Assembly: GCF_030846775.1 (NCBI RefSeq)
Contig: NZ_CP132910.1
Coordinates: 3,382,001-3,446,000 of the forward strand
Direction: 5' to 3'
From: Geothrix sp. 21YS21S-2
Lineage (GTDB): Bacteria > Acidobacteriota > Holophagae > Holophagales > Holophagaceae
DNA length: 64,000 nt
Of the stretch, positions 43,395 to 52,402 are shown piece after piece (within the stretch, counting starts at the first letter, position 1; the number at the start of each line of letters is the position of its first letter). The position numbers and the translations under genes were made by a program. The notes beneath the pieces are model-generated. The model made no database searches. It was not told where the DNA came from and saw only the letters and a program-made list of their open reading frames with translations.

Positions 43395-44759
43395 TCAGGC
43401 TTCGCTCGCCTTGGTGGCCATGATGGATTCCTCGCTCGCTTCCTCGCGGCGCTTCAGCTGGTTGAAGAACAGGTTGAGTGCGACAGCAACGAGGGACGCC
43501 AGGAGAATTCCGCTGCCGAGCAGGGGTTCGAGGGGTTTTGGCATTTCGCGGAAGAACTTGTCGGCCACGAGGGGGATCATGCCGAAGCCGATGCTGATGG
43601 CCACGATGTAGAGGTTGTTGCGGTTCTTCTGGAAGTCGACCCCGCCCAGGATGCGGATGCCCGTGGCCGCGACCATGCCGAACATCACGATGCCCGCGCC
43701 GCCCAGCACGTACACCGGCACCGAGGCCACCACGAAGGCCAGCTTGGGAATGAGGCCCAGGGCCAGGAGGATCCCGCCCCCCATGACGCAGACGTAGCGG
43801 CTTCGCACGCCCGTGACGCCCACCAGGCCCACGTTCTGCGAGAAGGAGGTGTAGGGGAAGGTGTTGAAGATGCCGCCGATGAGCGTGCCCAGGCCGTCCA
43901 CGCGAAGGCCGTCGGAGAGCTGCTTCTGGTCCACGGGCTTGCCCGTGATCTCGGAAAGCGCCAGGAACATGCCCAGGGACTCGATCATCACCACGATCAT
44001 CACCAGGCACATGGTGAGAACCGCGCCGAACTGGAACGTGGGCCAGCCGAACTGGAAGGGCTTGACGATCGCGAACCAGGGCTGCGCGCCGATGTTGGCG
44101 AAGCTCACCCGGCCCAGCCCGATGCAGATGACCATCCCCAGCACGATCCCGGTGAGGACGGCGATGTTGGCGAAAAATCCCTTCACGAACCGGATGATGA
44201 GGAGGATGGCGACGAGGACGGTCGCGGCGATGGCCAGGTTGCCCAGGGAGCCGTAGCCCGGGATCCCGGGATGGGGACCGCCGGCGGCCCAGTTGATTCC
44301 GATCTTCATGAGGGAGATGCCGATGACGGAGATGATGCTGCCCGTCACCACGGGCGGGAACAGCGGCAGAAGCCAGCTCACCACGGGCGCGATGAGGACG
44401 CCGAACAGGCCCGCGGCGATGACCGCGCCGAAGATGCCCGTGATGCCGATGGCGGGGTTGGCGGCCATGACGACCATGGGGCTCACCGCGGCGAAGGTCA
44501 CGCCCATCATCACGGGCATGCGGATGCCGAAGCGCCCGAATCCCAGCGCCTGGATGAGCGTTGCGACGCCGCACGCGAAGAGGTCGGCGTTGATCAGCAT
44601 CGCCAGCTGCTCCTTGGGAAGCTTGAGCGCGCCGCCGACGATGAGGGGAACAGCGACGGCGCCCGCGTACATCACGAGCACGTGCTGGATCCCCAGGAGC
44701 GAGAGCCTGCCCAGCGGCAGGACCTCGTCAACGGGATGGACCCCAGGTTTGTTGCTCAT
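43395..44759 (-). CDS. NCS2 xanthine/uracil-type purine permease
   Basis: 454 aa with about 14 hydrophobic segments. Nucleobase:cation symporter-2 landmarks are visible: GIQHVLVMYAGAVAVPLIVGG as a whole near residue 23 (key residues QH and YAG), the ESLGMFLALSE motif near residue 255, and the SFSQNVGLVGVTGVRSR motif near 300. This subgroup, including XanP, UacT and YgfU, imports xanthine or urate with protons across the inner membrane. It is the first gene of the leftward purine operon and has its own promoter at 44862-44889. Confidence 0.92.
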   Translation of the reverse strand: MSNKPGVHPVDEVLPLGRLSLLGIQHVLVMYAGAVAVPLIVGGALKLPKEQLAMLINADLFACGVATLIQALGFGRFGIRMPVMMGVTFAAVSPMVVMAANPAIGITGIFGAVIAAGLFGVLIAPVVSWLLPLFPPVVTGSIISVIGISLMKIGINWAAGGPHPGIPGYGSLGNLAIAATVLVAILLIIRFVKGFFANIAVLTGIVLGMVICIGLGRVSFANIGAQPWFAIVKPFQFGWPTFQFGAVLTMCLVMIVVMIESLGMFLALSEITGKPVDQKQLSDGLRVDGLGTLIGGIFNTFPYTSFSQNVGLVGVTGVRSRYVCVMGGGILLALGLIPKLAFVVASVPVYVLGGAGIVMFGMVAATGIRILGGVDFQKNRNNLYIVAISIGFGMIPLVADKFFREMPKPLEPLLGSGILLASLVAVALNLFFNQLKRREEASEESIMATKASEA

Positions 44760-44861
44760 TTCAAACTCCGTGGATGCGCCCCTCCGGGCGGAATGGGAAA
44801 GGGAGGGACTCCATGACTTCCTGGCGGCGGCGCGGGGGCAAGATCTGTTGATTTGCCTGTA

Positions 44862-44889
44862 AGTGTAAAATAGAGGACCCGCTCGTCAA
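44862..44889 (-). promoter_or_regulatory. Sigma-70-type promoter of the purine permease operon
   Basis: On the minus strand, TTGACG (44889-44884) and TACACT (44867-44862) are separated by 16 nt. The start codon of the permease lies about 100 nt downstream at 44759. The -35 abuts a tandem A/T-tract element. Confidence 0.65.
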
Positions 44890-44920
44890 CAAAAAATTTC
44901 AGTCCCTTGAAAAAATTTCA
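44889..44920 (-). promoter_or_regulatory. Tandem A/T-tract element upstream of permease promoter
   Basis: TGAAATTTTTTCA (minus strand, 44920-44908), an imperfect palindrome, is repeated as TGAAATTTTTTGT (44901-44889) with a 19-nt centre-to-centre spacing; the second copy runs into the -35. A near copy stands in the same place at the ygeY promoter. It could be a repressor/activator site, possibly for RpiR, or an UP element bound by RNA polymerase alpha. Confidence 0.5.
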
Positions 44921-47900
44921 TCAGGCCGGCAGTTCCGCCTGGGCGAACAACAATCCAAGCAGGGTGGCGCACGGTGCGAGGTCGACCTGGGACCCCTCGG
45001 GCAGAACGCCGACGGCCTCGAAGCCCAGGAGATCCCACCCCGGGGCCTGGAACCTCGCCAGGACCTGCCCGGTCCGGTAGACGGCGATGCCGTCGCGCAC
45101 GTCCAGGCGGTGCTCCTCGCCGCCCAGGCGGGCCTTGAGGCCCACGCCGCCGTCAAGCGCCTCGAAGCGGAACGCGTCGCCCTTGGCCTCGTTGAACCCG
45201 TCCTCGTCGATCCAGAACTTGGGCTTGTCCTTGTAGGGCGCGCCGCTGGCGGGGCAGAAGGTGTCGCAGTTGCCGCACTCGTTGCAGAAGTCCCCGACGT
45301 TGAGGGTCTGGACGCTCTGGGCCACCTGGAAGTCCCGGGCGCCTTCCGCCACGAGCCGGCCCTGGCGCACGACCAGGGTGGGCACCTGGAACGTGAAGGG
45401 CTCGACGGCGTAGGCCAGGTTGGCACGGTTGGGGCAGACGGTGACGCACAGGCTGCACAGGTCGTCGCAGTCCAGGCAGCGGCTGGCTTCCAGCGCGGCG
45501 GCCTCGGCGCTGAAGGCGTGGATGACCTCGGCGAAGCCCTCGCGCTCGGTCAGCGGCAGCACCGGGACGGTCTGGGGCCGTTGCGTGCGGGCCTTCTTGT
45601 CCATGGCGGCGGCCGCGGGAATGCCCTTGGCCAGCTGGGGCTCCGCGGGGATGGCGACGCCGTGCCTGCGGGCGATGGCTTCCGCCGCGGCCCGGCCGTC
45701 GGCGATGGCCTGGATCACCGAGGAGGGCCCGTGCACGGCGTCGCCGCCGGCGAACAGGCCTTCGAGGCTGGTCTCGCGGGTCATGGGGTCCACGTCCAGG
45801 GTGCCGTCCTTCTTGCGTCGGACCGCCAGGCCCTCCAGGAAGTCCAGCACGGGCTCCTGGCTGATGGCGGGGATGATGGTGGTGGCGGGCAGGGTCTCGA
45901 AGGCGCCCTCGATGGCCACGGGACGCGGCCGGCCCGAGGCGTCGCGCTCCCCGAGCCTCATCTTGCCGCACACGAGCCCGGTGACCTTGCCGCCGGTGAT
46001 CTCCACGGAATCCGGGGCCACCAGGTCACGCAGGCCGATGCCCTCCAGGATGCAGTCCTCCACCTCGGCGGGATCCGCGGGCATCTGGGCCCGGGTGCGC
46101 CGGTAGACGAGGGTGACTTCGCCGTCCTTCACCAGGCGCCTGGCGCTGCGCGCCGCGTCCATGGCGGAGTTGCCGCCGCCGATGACCAGCACCCGGCCGC
46201 CCAGGTCCATGGGAGCGCCGGAGCGCACCTTGTCCAGGAACTCCAGGGCGTCCATGACCCCCGGGGCGTTCTCGCCCGGGATGCCCAGGCGCTTGCCCTT
46301 CTGGGCGCCCACGCCCAGGAAGACGAAGGGGAAGTCCCTGCGCAGTCCCTCGAGGCTGATGTCGCGGCCCAGGGCCTTGCCGAAGTGGAACTTGACGCCC
46401 AGCGCCCGCAGGCGGTCGAGGTCGGCATCCAGGCTCTCCTTCGTGAGGCGGTAGCCGGGGATGACCCCGCTCACCATGCCGCCCATTTCCGAGCGGGCCT
46501 CGAAGATCTCGGCCTCGAACCCCATGCGGGCCAGGAAGTAGCCCGCGGACAGCCCCGCGGGTCCGGCGCCGACGATGGCCACCTTCACGCCCTTGGCGGG
46601 GCCCGCGACGGGCGCGGCCGGCGTGGCGTTCTCGAAGGCGAAGCGCTTGATCTCGCGGATGGCCAGGGGGGAGTCGTAGAAGTTGCGCACGCAGCGCTCG
46701 GTGCATTTGTGGTCGCAGACGCTGCCGGTGATGCCGGGCTGCGGGTTGGTGCGGAGGATGACGTCCATGGCCTCCCCGGGCCGGCCGTGGGCCACGAGCC
46801 ACATGTAGTCGGGGATGTTCTGGTGGGTGGGGCAGGCCTCGGCGCAGGGCGCGGCGATGCAGTCGAAGGAGCCCAGAGCGCGGTCGCCCTTGAAGACCAG
46901 GGGCCGGGCCCGGCGCGTGTAGGTGTCGTCGCTCGCCGCGCGGATGGCGTGGCGGGAGAGGTTGAACCGGGCTCCGTGTCCGCCCGAGACGGCCTTGACG
47001 AAGCCGGGCAGGTCGGCGGCGCCCGTGGACGTCATGGCGTCCTCCAGGTTCACCAGGTACTGCTGGAGCCGGGCGTAGCCGCCGGGCTTGAGCAGGTCGG
47101 TGCACACCGTGACGGGATACATGCCGTCGGCCACGAGGTCGGGGAAGTTGTTGGCGTCGGCGCCGCCGCAGAAGCTGATGGGCACGGCGCCGTCCAGCTC
47201 CTCGGTGACGAGGTCGGCCAGGGTGAGGGTCAGGGGGTGCAGGGAGCGCCCCGACATGTACATCATCTTCTCGCTGGCGGGGAACACGGGCCGGTGGTTC
47301 ACCACCTCGAGGGTGTTGGAGAGCTTGAGGCCGAACTGGTTGGGGCGGCCCTTGGCCACGGCGGCCAGGTTCTTCACCATCGCCATGGCGTCGGCGAACT
47401 TGGGATCGTGGCCGAAGGCCTCGTCGGGCACCTCGATGTCGAAGCCCAGGGTGTCGTTGAGGATGCCGCGCAGGCGCTCGGGGCCCAGGAGGGTCGGGTT
47501 GAGCTTGACCCACGTGTCCACGCCCAGGTCCTGGATGAGGTAGGTGGCGATGCGCTCGATCTCGGCCGGGGGGCACCCGTGCATGGTGGAGAGGGTGATG
47601 TGGTTGGAGAGGCGGGAGGGGATGGCCAGGTCCCGCACGGCGGGGTAGGCGCGGGCCACCTTGTCGATGGCCGCGGGCAGGGCGTCGGAGGCGTCGCGCA
47701 TGTGGGCGATGAAGCCCTGCACGCGGTCGGTCCGGATGCCCTCGAGGTTGTAGCCCACGCTCATGTTGAAGTGGGTGCCGGGATCCTTGAGGCCCAGGCG
47801 GTGGGCCAGGGCATGGATGAGCACCCAGGCGTTGAGGTACTCGTCGAAGGACTGCTCGAGCTTGAGCTCCTGGCTCCACTCGCAATTGTAGGTCTCGTCC

Positions 47901-48202
47901 GCGGAATCGATGCAGGGCCGGCTCACGGCGAGCTCGTCGAGGATCTGGACGGTCTTGAGCTCGATGAACCGGGCCCCGCACAGCCAGCTGGCCACGATGT
48001 TCTGGCTCAGCTGGGTGTGGGGTCCCGCGGCCACCCCGAGGGGGGCGGCCACGGTGTGTCCGAACATTTCCGTCGCCAGCTTGGCGTGGGGGATCTGGAT
48101 GTTGGCCTTGGGGATGCCAAGGACCGTCTCCCGCGCGTCGAGATCGCGGAAGATCCAGCTGGCCATCAGCTCGAGCGGGGCGGGGCGGAATGCTTTTTCC
48201 AT
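44921..48202 (-). CDS. ygfK: YgfK-type selenium-linked oxidoreductase (putative selenate reductase subunit)
   Basis: 1093 aa (E. coli YgfK 1032). An N-terminal dihydroorotate-dehydrogenase-like barrel (residues 1-420) is followed by a GltD-like FAD/NAD(P) module with iron-sulfur cysteines (APCAEACPTHQ, CDHKCTERC) and dinucleotide folds VAIVGAGPAGLSAG and VLVIGGGNSAMDAA. C-terminal cysteine clusters (CLDCDDLCSLCVTVCPN, CNECGNCDTFCP) add more iron-sulfur sites. Likely passes electrons from NAD(P)H to a dihydropyrimidine- or purine-derived substrate; the name selenate reductase is historical. It follows ygeY by 40 nt. Confidence 0.92.
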   Translation of the reverse strand: MEKAFRPAPLELMASWIFRDLDARETVLGIPKANIQIPHAKLATEMFGHTVAAPLGVAAGPHTQLSQNIVASWLCGARFIELKTVQILDELAVSRPCIDSADETYNCEWSQELKLEQSFDEYLNAWVLIHALAHRLGLKDPGTHFNMSVGYNLEGIRTDRVQGFIAHMRDASDALPAAIDKVARAYPAVRDLAIPSRLSNHITLSTMHGCPPAEIERIATYLIQDLGVDTWVKLNPTLLGPERLRGILNDTLGFDIEVPDEAFGHDPKFADAMAMVKNLAAVAKGRPNQFGLKLSNTLEVVNHRPVFPASEKMMYMSGRSLHPLTLTLADLVTEELDGAVPISFCGGADANNFPDLVADGMYPVTVCTDLLKPGGYARLQQYLVNLEDAMTSTGAADLPGFVKAVSGGHGARFNLSRHAIRAASDDTYTRRARPLVFKGDRALGSFDCIAAPCAEACPTHQNIPDYMWLVAHGRPGEAMDVILRTNPQPGITGSVCDHKCTERCVRNFYDSPLAIREIKRFAFENATPAAPVAGPAKGVKVAIVGAGPAGLSAGYFLARMGFEAEIFEARSEMGGMVSGVIPGYRLTKESLDADLDRLRALGVKFHFGKALGRDISLEGLRRDFPFVFLGVGAQKGKRLGIPGENAPGVMDALEFLDKVRSGAPMDLGGRVLVIGGGNSAMDAARSARRLVKDGEVTLVYRRTRAQMPADPAEVEDCILEGIGLRDLVAPDSVEITGGKVTGLVCGKMRLGERDASGRPRPVAIEGAFETLPATTIIPAISQEPVLDFLEGLAVRRKKDGTLDVDPMTRETSLEGLFAGGDAVHGPSSVIQAIADGRAAAEAIARRHGVAIPAEPQLAKGIPAAAAMDKKARTQRPQTVPVLPLTEREGFAEVIHAFSAEAAALEASRCLDCDDLCSLCVTVCPNRANLAYAVEPFTFQVPTLVVRQGRLVAEGARDFQVAQSVQTLNVGDFCNECGNCDTFCPASGAPYKDKPKFWIDEDGFNEAKGDAFRFEALDGGVGLKARLGGEEHRLDVRDGIAVYRTGQVLARFQAPGWDLLGFEAVGVLPEGSQVDLAPCATLLGLLFAQAELPA

Positions 48203-48242
48203 CGGGGTACCTGTCTGGCTTGTGGGGCAGGGAGGTTGAGGG

Positions 48243-49790
48243 CTACATCGCCGCGTAGACGGTGGGGAACCGGGCCAGGAAGGCCGCGGCGTGCTGCAGC
48301 TCGCGCTCGTCCAGGCATTCGCCGATCTTGTGGGTGTTCTGCTCGATGCCGGTGCCGAACCCGATCATGGCGGGGTGCTTGTAGATCCCGTTCTCGACCC
48401 ACTTCTTGTCCTTGCTGCCGGGGACGCTGTAGTCCATGGCCATCGGGTAGCCCACGCCGTCGGTGGAGAACACCCAGCGGTCCACACGGGGCTCCTTGGT
48501 GATCACGCCGCCGGTGCCGACCTTGCCGTCCACGTTGGGGGAGATGACCTTCTTATACGACGCCACGGCGGCCTGCACCGCGGGATGCTCCTCGGGGGTG
48601 ACCCAGCCCACGTACACCTGGGGGTTGTTCAGCACGAAGCCCTTCCAGCTGGCTTCGGTGTAGGTGGGGATGGAGACGTCCACCCCGAGGCCGGCCTTGC
48701 GGGCGGCGGCCACCGCGTCCAGGGCCTCGACGTCCGCGCAGGACTGGTCGGGGGTCTCGCCGATGGTGAGGCGGCGGTCGAAGCGGAAGGTGAACTTCTC
48801 CGGAACGGCGCAGTCGCTGGGGGTGTCAAGTTTGGACCAGGAGGCCGTGCGGGTGCCGTGGCCCAGGAACGGGTGGTCCAGGAAGCCGACGCGGCGGTCG
48901 TACTTGTCGGCGGCCTCCTTCAGGATGGCGCCGCCGAACTCCAGGGGGTTCTTGCCTTCCCAGGGCATGGAGCCGTGGCAGGACTTGCCGGTGACGGTGA
49001 CCTCGATCTGCATGCGGCCGCGCTGCCCGCGGTAGATGCCCAGGGCGCCGTTCTTCGAGCAGCCGGAGCTGTCGGTGAGGATCACCACGTCGGGCACGAT
49101 CTGGGGCTTGGCGGTGGGGAAGACCTTGCGGACCAGGTACATCGGGCCCGCGCCGTCGTTGTCCTCCTCGCAGACGGTGGCGTAGGAGCGCACGATGACG
49201 CCCTTGAGCGCGCCCTCGGCCTCGAGTTCCAGCATGATCTTGGTGGCGATGGCGGCGCTGATCACGCCGCCCAGCTGGTCCGCGGAGCCGCGGCCGAAGA
49301 TGAGGTGGTTCCACTCGCCTTCGGGAGGCAGGTAGCCCAGTTCCTTGTTGAGGAAGGCCTTGTTGACCTTGGAGGGGTCCACGATCCCGTCGAAGCAGTC
49401 CACGCCGCTGTTGGCGAGCCACTGCGCGCGCAGGGGCTTGACGGTGTCGGTGTGGCCGTCGATATAGATGACCTTCTTCTTGTCCGGGTCGATGCCGTCG
49501 TTGGGGTCCTCCACGAACCAGACCAGGTTGCCGAACTCGTCGAAGAAGGCGTCCTCGTCGCGGCGAACGGCCTTGATCTCGACGATCTTCCTGCGCAGGT
49601 AGTCGATGCGGGGGAACTCGTGGTTGGAGGTGCCGCAGGCGGGATCGCCGCCCTGGTCCAGGGGCTTGTCCACGTAATCCGCGGGGATGCGGATCGCTTC
49701 GCGCAGCATTTCCGAGGCGAGCGGCAGGTACTTGGCCGCGAGCTCGGAGATGCGGGTATCGAGGTTGGTCAAGACGCCTGAACTGGACAT
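48243..49790 (-). CDS. ygeY: YgeY-type M20 peptidase / selenium-metabolism hydrolase
   Basis: 515 aa, about 110 residues longer than E. coli YgeY. M20 metallopeptidase motifs are present: DGHTDTV with His113 and Asp115, FGRGSADQLGG, and the catalytic/metal acidic pair in VCEEDNDGAG. Extra length is in the N-terminal 85 residues and in the region around residues 120-160. YgeY is an amidohydrolase of the anaerobic purine set. ATG 49790 has GGAGG upstream. It is first in its operon behind a 160-nt leader. Confidence 0.82.
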   Translation of the reverse strand: MSSSGVLTNLDTRISELAAKYLPLASEMLREAIRIPADYVDKPLDQGGDPACGTSNHEFPRIDYLRRKIVEIKAVRRDEDAFFDEFGNLVWFVEDPNDGIDPDKKKVIYIDGHTDTVKPLRAQWLANSGVDCFDGIVDPSKVNKAFLNKELGYLPPEGEWNHLIFGRGSADQLGGVISAAIATKIMLELEAEGALKGVIVRSYATVCEEDNDGAGPMYLVRKVFPTAKPQIVPDVVILTDSSGCSKNGALGIYRGQRGRMQIEVTVTGKSCHGSMPWEGKNPLEFGGAILKEAADKYDRRVGFLDHPFLGHGTRTASWSKLDTPSDCAVPEKFTFRFDRRLTIGETPDQSCADVEALDAVAAARKAGLGVDVSIPTYTEASWKGFVLNNPQVYVGWVTPEEHPAVQAAVASYKKVISPNVDGKVGTGGVITKEPRVDRWVFSTDGVGYPMAMDYSVPGSKDKKWVENGIYKHPAMIGFGTGIEQNTHKIGECLDERELQHAAAFLARFPTVYAAM

Positions 49791-49958
49791 GGAGTCCTCC
49801 GGGTGGGGAAGGGGGTCGGCGCGCCGGCGACGGCGCCGGGCCACCCTGGTTGGGAAAGGATAGAGGCGGCTGCACCGGGCCTGGATCACAGCCGGATGTG
49901 CTTCATGAAGCCGCTCCCGCATTTCGGGATTTCAAGTTTGGACCACGTTGACAGGATC

Positions 49959-49987
49959 ATTGTGGGAACAAACGACCCACAGATCAA
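49959..49987 (-). promoter_or_regulatory. Sigma-70-type promoter of ygeY-ygfK
   Basis: On the minus strand, TTGATC (49987-49982) and CACAAT (49964-49959) are 17 nt apart. The start of ygeY is about 165 nt downstream, giving a long leader. The same A/T-tract element that precedes the permease promoter lies immediately upstream. Confidence 0.55.
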
Positions 49988-50019
49988 TAAAAAATTTTCA
50001 CTGGAAAAAAAATTTTTTA
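49988..50019 (-). promoter_or_regulatory. Tandem A/T-tract element upstream of ygeY promoter
   Basis: TGAAAATTTTTTA (minus strand, 50000-49988) directly abuts the -35, and a second run TAAAAAATTTTTTTTCC (50019-50003) lies 18 nt further upstream. The core TGAAA(A)TTTTTT[AG]TTGA is shared with the permease promoter. Operator or UP element. Confidence 0.5.
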
Positions 50020-50027
50020 CCTATTAT

Positions 50028-50864
50028 TTATTTTTTGAAAAAGGGGCCCTTAAGCTCTCTGACGGGCCAGCGACGGAGCAGGAAATAGCAAGCCAATGAA
50101 CAAGCAAGCGTGCATGGCAGACTCCCTTCCAGCCCGAAGGCTCCCCCGGTCAGCCAGAGGGGCCGGGCGTGCGGAATGGGGACAAAGCAGCCCAGCGCCT
50201 GGGTGCCGCTGACCCCGAAGCCCAGGAGCGCTCCCTGGCACCAGTTCCAGCCGACGTGGAGACCCAGGGGCAGCGCCAGGCTCCGGGTCCCCAGGTAGGC
50301 CAGGCCCAGCGCGGCCCCGGCCAGGAAGATGTTCACGGAGGCCAGGACCCGCGTGGAGCCCGTCATGCCGGGATTGGAGACGTGGGCGCCGGCGAAGAGG
50401 ACGGACATGAGGAAGAGGCCGCCCCAGGAGCCCAGGCTCCACTCCACGCGCTGGAAGATGTAGCCGCGGAACGCGAGCTCCTCGCTGAAGGCCGGCAGCA
50501 GGTAGAAGGCCGCGCCCGAGGCCAGGGCGGATGCCCCCGCGCCCTTCGCGAGGTGGAATCCGCCCGCGCCGTAGGCCAGCAGCGCCGACAGGAGGATGAT
50601 GCCGCACCCCAGGGCGGCGCCCAGGGCGAAGTCGCGGGCCCACGCCGTTCCGGGGCGCAGGCCCAGGGTGGCCAGGGGTCGGCCCTCCAGGGCCAGGAAG
50701 AGCGTCGAGGCCAGGAGCAGCACCGCGCAGAGGCCGGCGGCCCGGGGCACGCCGGGGACGGCCTCCAGGAGGAGGCGGTAGCCGAGCGCCGCGGCCGCAT
50801 AGAAGAGCAACGCCCTCCAGCCGGGGCGGAGGGCGTTGCCGGATCCCAGGAGCAGATCGCCCAC
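50028..50864 (-). CDS. CPBP-family intramembrane metalloprotease
   Basis: 278 aa with about seven membrane helices. The CPBP (Abi) motifs are present: EELAFRGYIF with the Glu-Glu and Arg, FAGAHVSNP and GLHVGWNW. These are glutamate/histidine metalloproteases of the inner membrane; roles range from prenyl-protein processing to bacteriocin immunity. GTG 50864 shares one base with the stop of the acyl-CoA carboxylase gene. The 3' end is within the AT-rich stretch before the ygeY promoter. Confidence 0.85.
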   Translation of the reverse strand: MGDLLLGSGNALRPGWRALLFYAAAALGYRLLLEAVPGVPRAAGLCAVLLLASTLFLALEGRPLATLGLRPGTAWARDFALGAALGCGIILLSALLAYGAGGFHLAKGAGASALASGAAFYLLPAFSEELAFRGYIFQRVEWSLGSWGGLFLMSVLFAGAHVSNPGMTGSTRVLASVNIFLAGAALGLAYLGTRSLALPLGLHVGWNWCQGALLGFGVSGTQALGCFVPIPHARPLWLTGGAFGLEGSLPCTLACSLACYFLLRRWPVRELKGPFFKK

Positions 50865-52402
50865 TAGAGCGGGATGTTGCCGTGCTTCTTGGGGGGCATG
50901 GACTCGCGCTTGCCTTCCAGGAGGTTGAGGGCCCGCAGCAGCTTCTTGCGGGTCTCGCGGGGCATGATCACCTCGTCCACGTAGCCGAGGCCCGCGGCCA
51001 CGTAGGGGTTGGCGAACTTCTCGTTGTAGTCGGCCACGATCTCGGCGCGCTTGGCGGCGGGGTCGTCGGCCTTGGCGATCTCCTTGGCGTAGAGCACGTT
51101 CGCGGCCCCGTCGGCGCCCATGACGGCGATCTCGGCGGTGGGGTAGGCGAAGTTGAAGTCGGCCCGGATGTGCTTGGACGCCATGACGATGTAGGCGCCG
51201 CCGTAGGCCTTGCGGGTGATGATGGTGAGCTTGGGCACCGTGGCTTCGCAGAAGGCGTAGAGCAGCTTGGCGCCGTTCTTGATGAGGCCGCCGTGCTCCT
51301 GGTTGACGCCGGGCAGGAAGCCCGGGACGTCCTCGATGATGATGAGCGGAATGTTGAAGGCGTCGCAGAAACGCACGAACCGCGCCCCCTTCTCGCTGGA
51401 GGCGATGTCCAGGACCCCGGCCAGGTGCGCGGGCTGGTTTGCCACGATGCCCACGCTGCGGCCCTCGAGCCGCCCGAAGCCGATGACGATGTTGCCGGCG
51501 TAGGCCTCCATCACCTCGAAGAAGTGCTCGTCGTCCACCACGCCCTTGATGATCTGGCGCACGTCGTAGGGCTTGCTGGGGTCCTCGGGGATGATGGAGT
51601 CCAGGGCCGGGTTCTCCAGGGGCATCTCGATGAGCGGGGCCCTGCGGGGCGTCTCCTGGAGGTTGTTGGAAGGCAGGAAGCTCAGCAGCTCCCGGGTGTG
51701 GGCGAGCGCCGCCAGGTCCGAAGGCACCAGGAAATGGGCCACGCCGGACTTGTAGCCGTGGGCCGAGGCCCCGCCCAGCTCCTCCTTGGTCACGTCCTCG
51801 TGCGTGACGGCCTTGATGACCTCGGGGCCCGTGACGAACATGTAGCTGGTGTTGCGCACCATGGTGATGAAGTCGGTGATGGCCGGGCTGTACACCGCGC
51901 CGCCCGCGCAGGGACCCATGATGAGCGATATCTGGGGCACCACGCCCGAAGCCATGGTGTTGCGCAGGAAGATCTCCGCGTAGCCGGCCAGGGAGTTCAC
52001 GCCCTCCTGGATGCGGGCCCCGCCCGAGTCGTTGAACCCGATCACCGGGCACCCGACCTTCATGGCCATATCCATGATCTTGCAGATCTTCCGGGCATGG
52101 GTGAGGGAGAGGCTGCCGCCTACGACGGTGAAGTCCTGGGCGAACAGCGCCACGGGGCGCCCGTCGACGCGGCCGAAGCCGGTGACCACGCCGTCTCCGG
52201 GCATCTTGGCCTCGCCGGGGGTGGGGTTGAGGGCCAGGGCGTCGACTTCCTCGAAGGAGCCCTCGTCCAGGAACGCGGCCACCCGCTCCCGGGCGGTGAG
52301 CTTGCCGCCCTGGTGCTGCTTGTCCACGCGGGCCGGGCCGCCGCCCTTCATGGCCTCCGAATAGCGGGACCTGAGGGTGTCGAATTTGTCCTGAAGGGTC
52401 AT
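50864..52402 (-). CDS. Acyl-CoA carboxylase beta subunit (carboxyltransferase)
   Basis: 512 aa, typical of propionyl-/methylmalonyl-CoA carboxyltransferase. Both halves of the crotonase-like fold are seen, with oxyanion-type glycines in FNDSGGARIQEGVNSLAGY and ITRKAYGGAYIVMASKHI (read by key GG residues), and PGFLPGVNQEHGG. The enzyme moves carboxyl between biotin and acyl-CoA, for odd-chain fatty acid or propionate use, or as a decarboxylase. No biotin subunit is in the window. AAGGAG precedes ATG 52402. Confidence 0.9.
   Translation of the reverse strand: MTLQDKFDTLRSRYSEAMKGGGPARVDKQHQGGKLTARERVAAFLDEGSFEEVDALALNPTPGEAKMPGDGVVTGFGRVDGRPVALFAQDFTVVGGSLSLTHARKICKIMDMAMKVGCPVIGFNDSGGARIQEGVNSLAGYAEIFLRNTMASGVVPQISLIMGPCAGGAVYSPAITDFITMVRNTSYMFVTGPEVIKAVTHEDVTKEELGGASAHGYKSGVAHFLVPSDLAALAHTRELLSFLPSNNLQETPRRAPLIEMPLENPALDSIIPEDPSKPYDVRQIIKGVVDDEHFFEVMEAYAGNIVIGFGRLEGRSVGIVANQPAHLAGVLDIASSEKGARFVRFCDAFNIPLIIIEDVPGFLPGVNQEHGGLIKNGAKLLYAFCEATVPKLTIITRKAYGGAYIVMASKHIRADFNFAYPTAEIAVMGADGAANVLYAKEIAKADDPAAKRAEIVADYNEKFANPYVAAGLGYVDEVIMPRETRKKLLRALNLLEGKRESMPPKKHGNIPL

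Noticed and set aside
48828-49946. TCAAGTTTGGACCA occurring both inside ygeY and upstream of it
   Set aside because: Several exact 14-nt repeats are expected by chance in 64 kb, and one copy is coding sequence.
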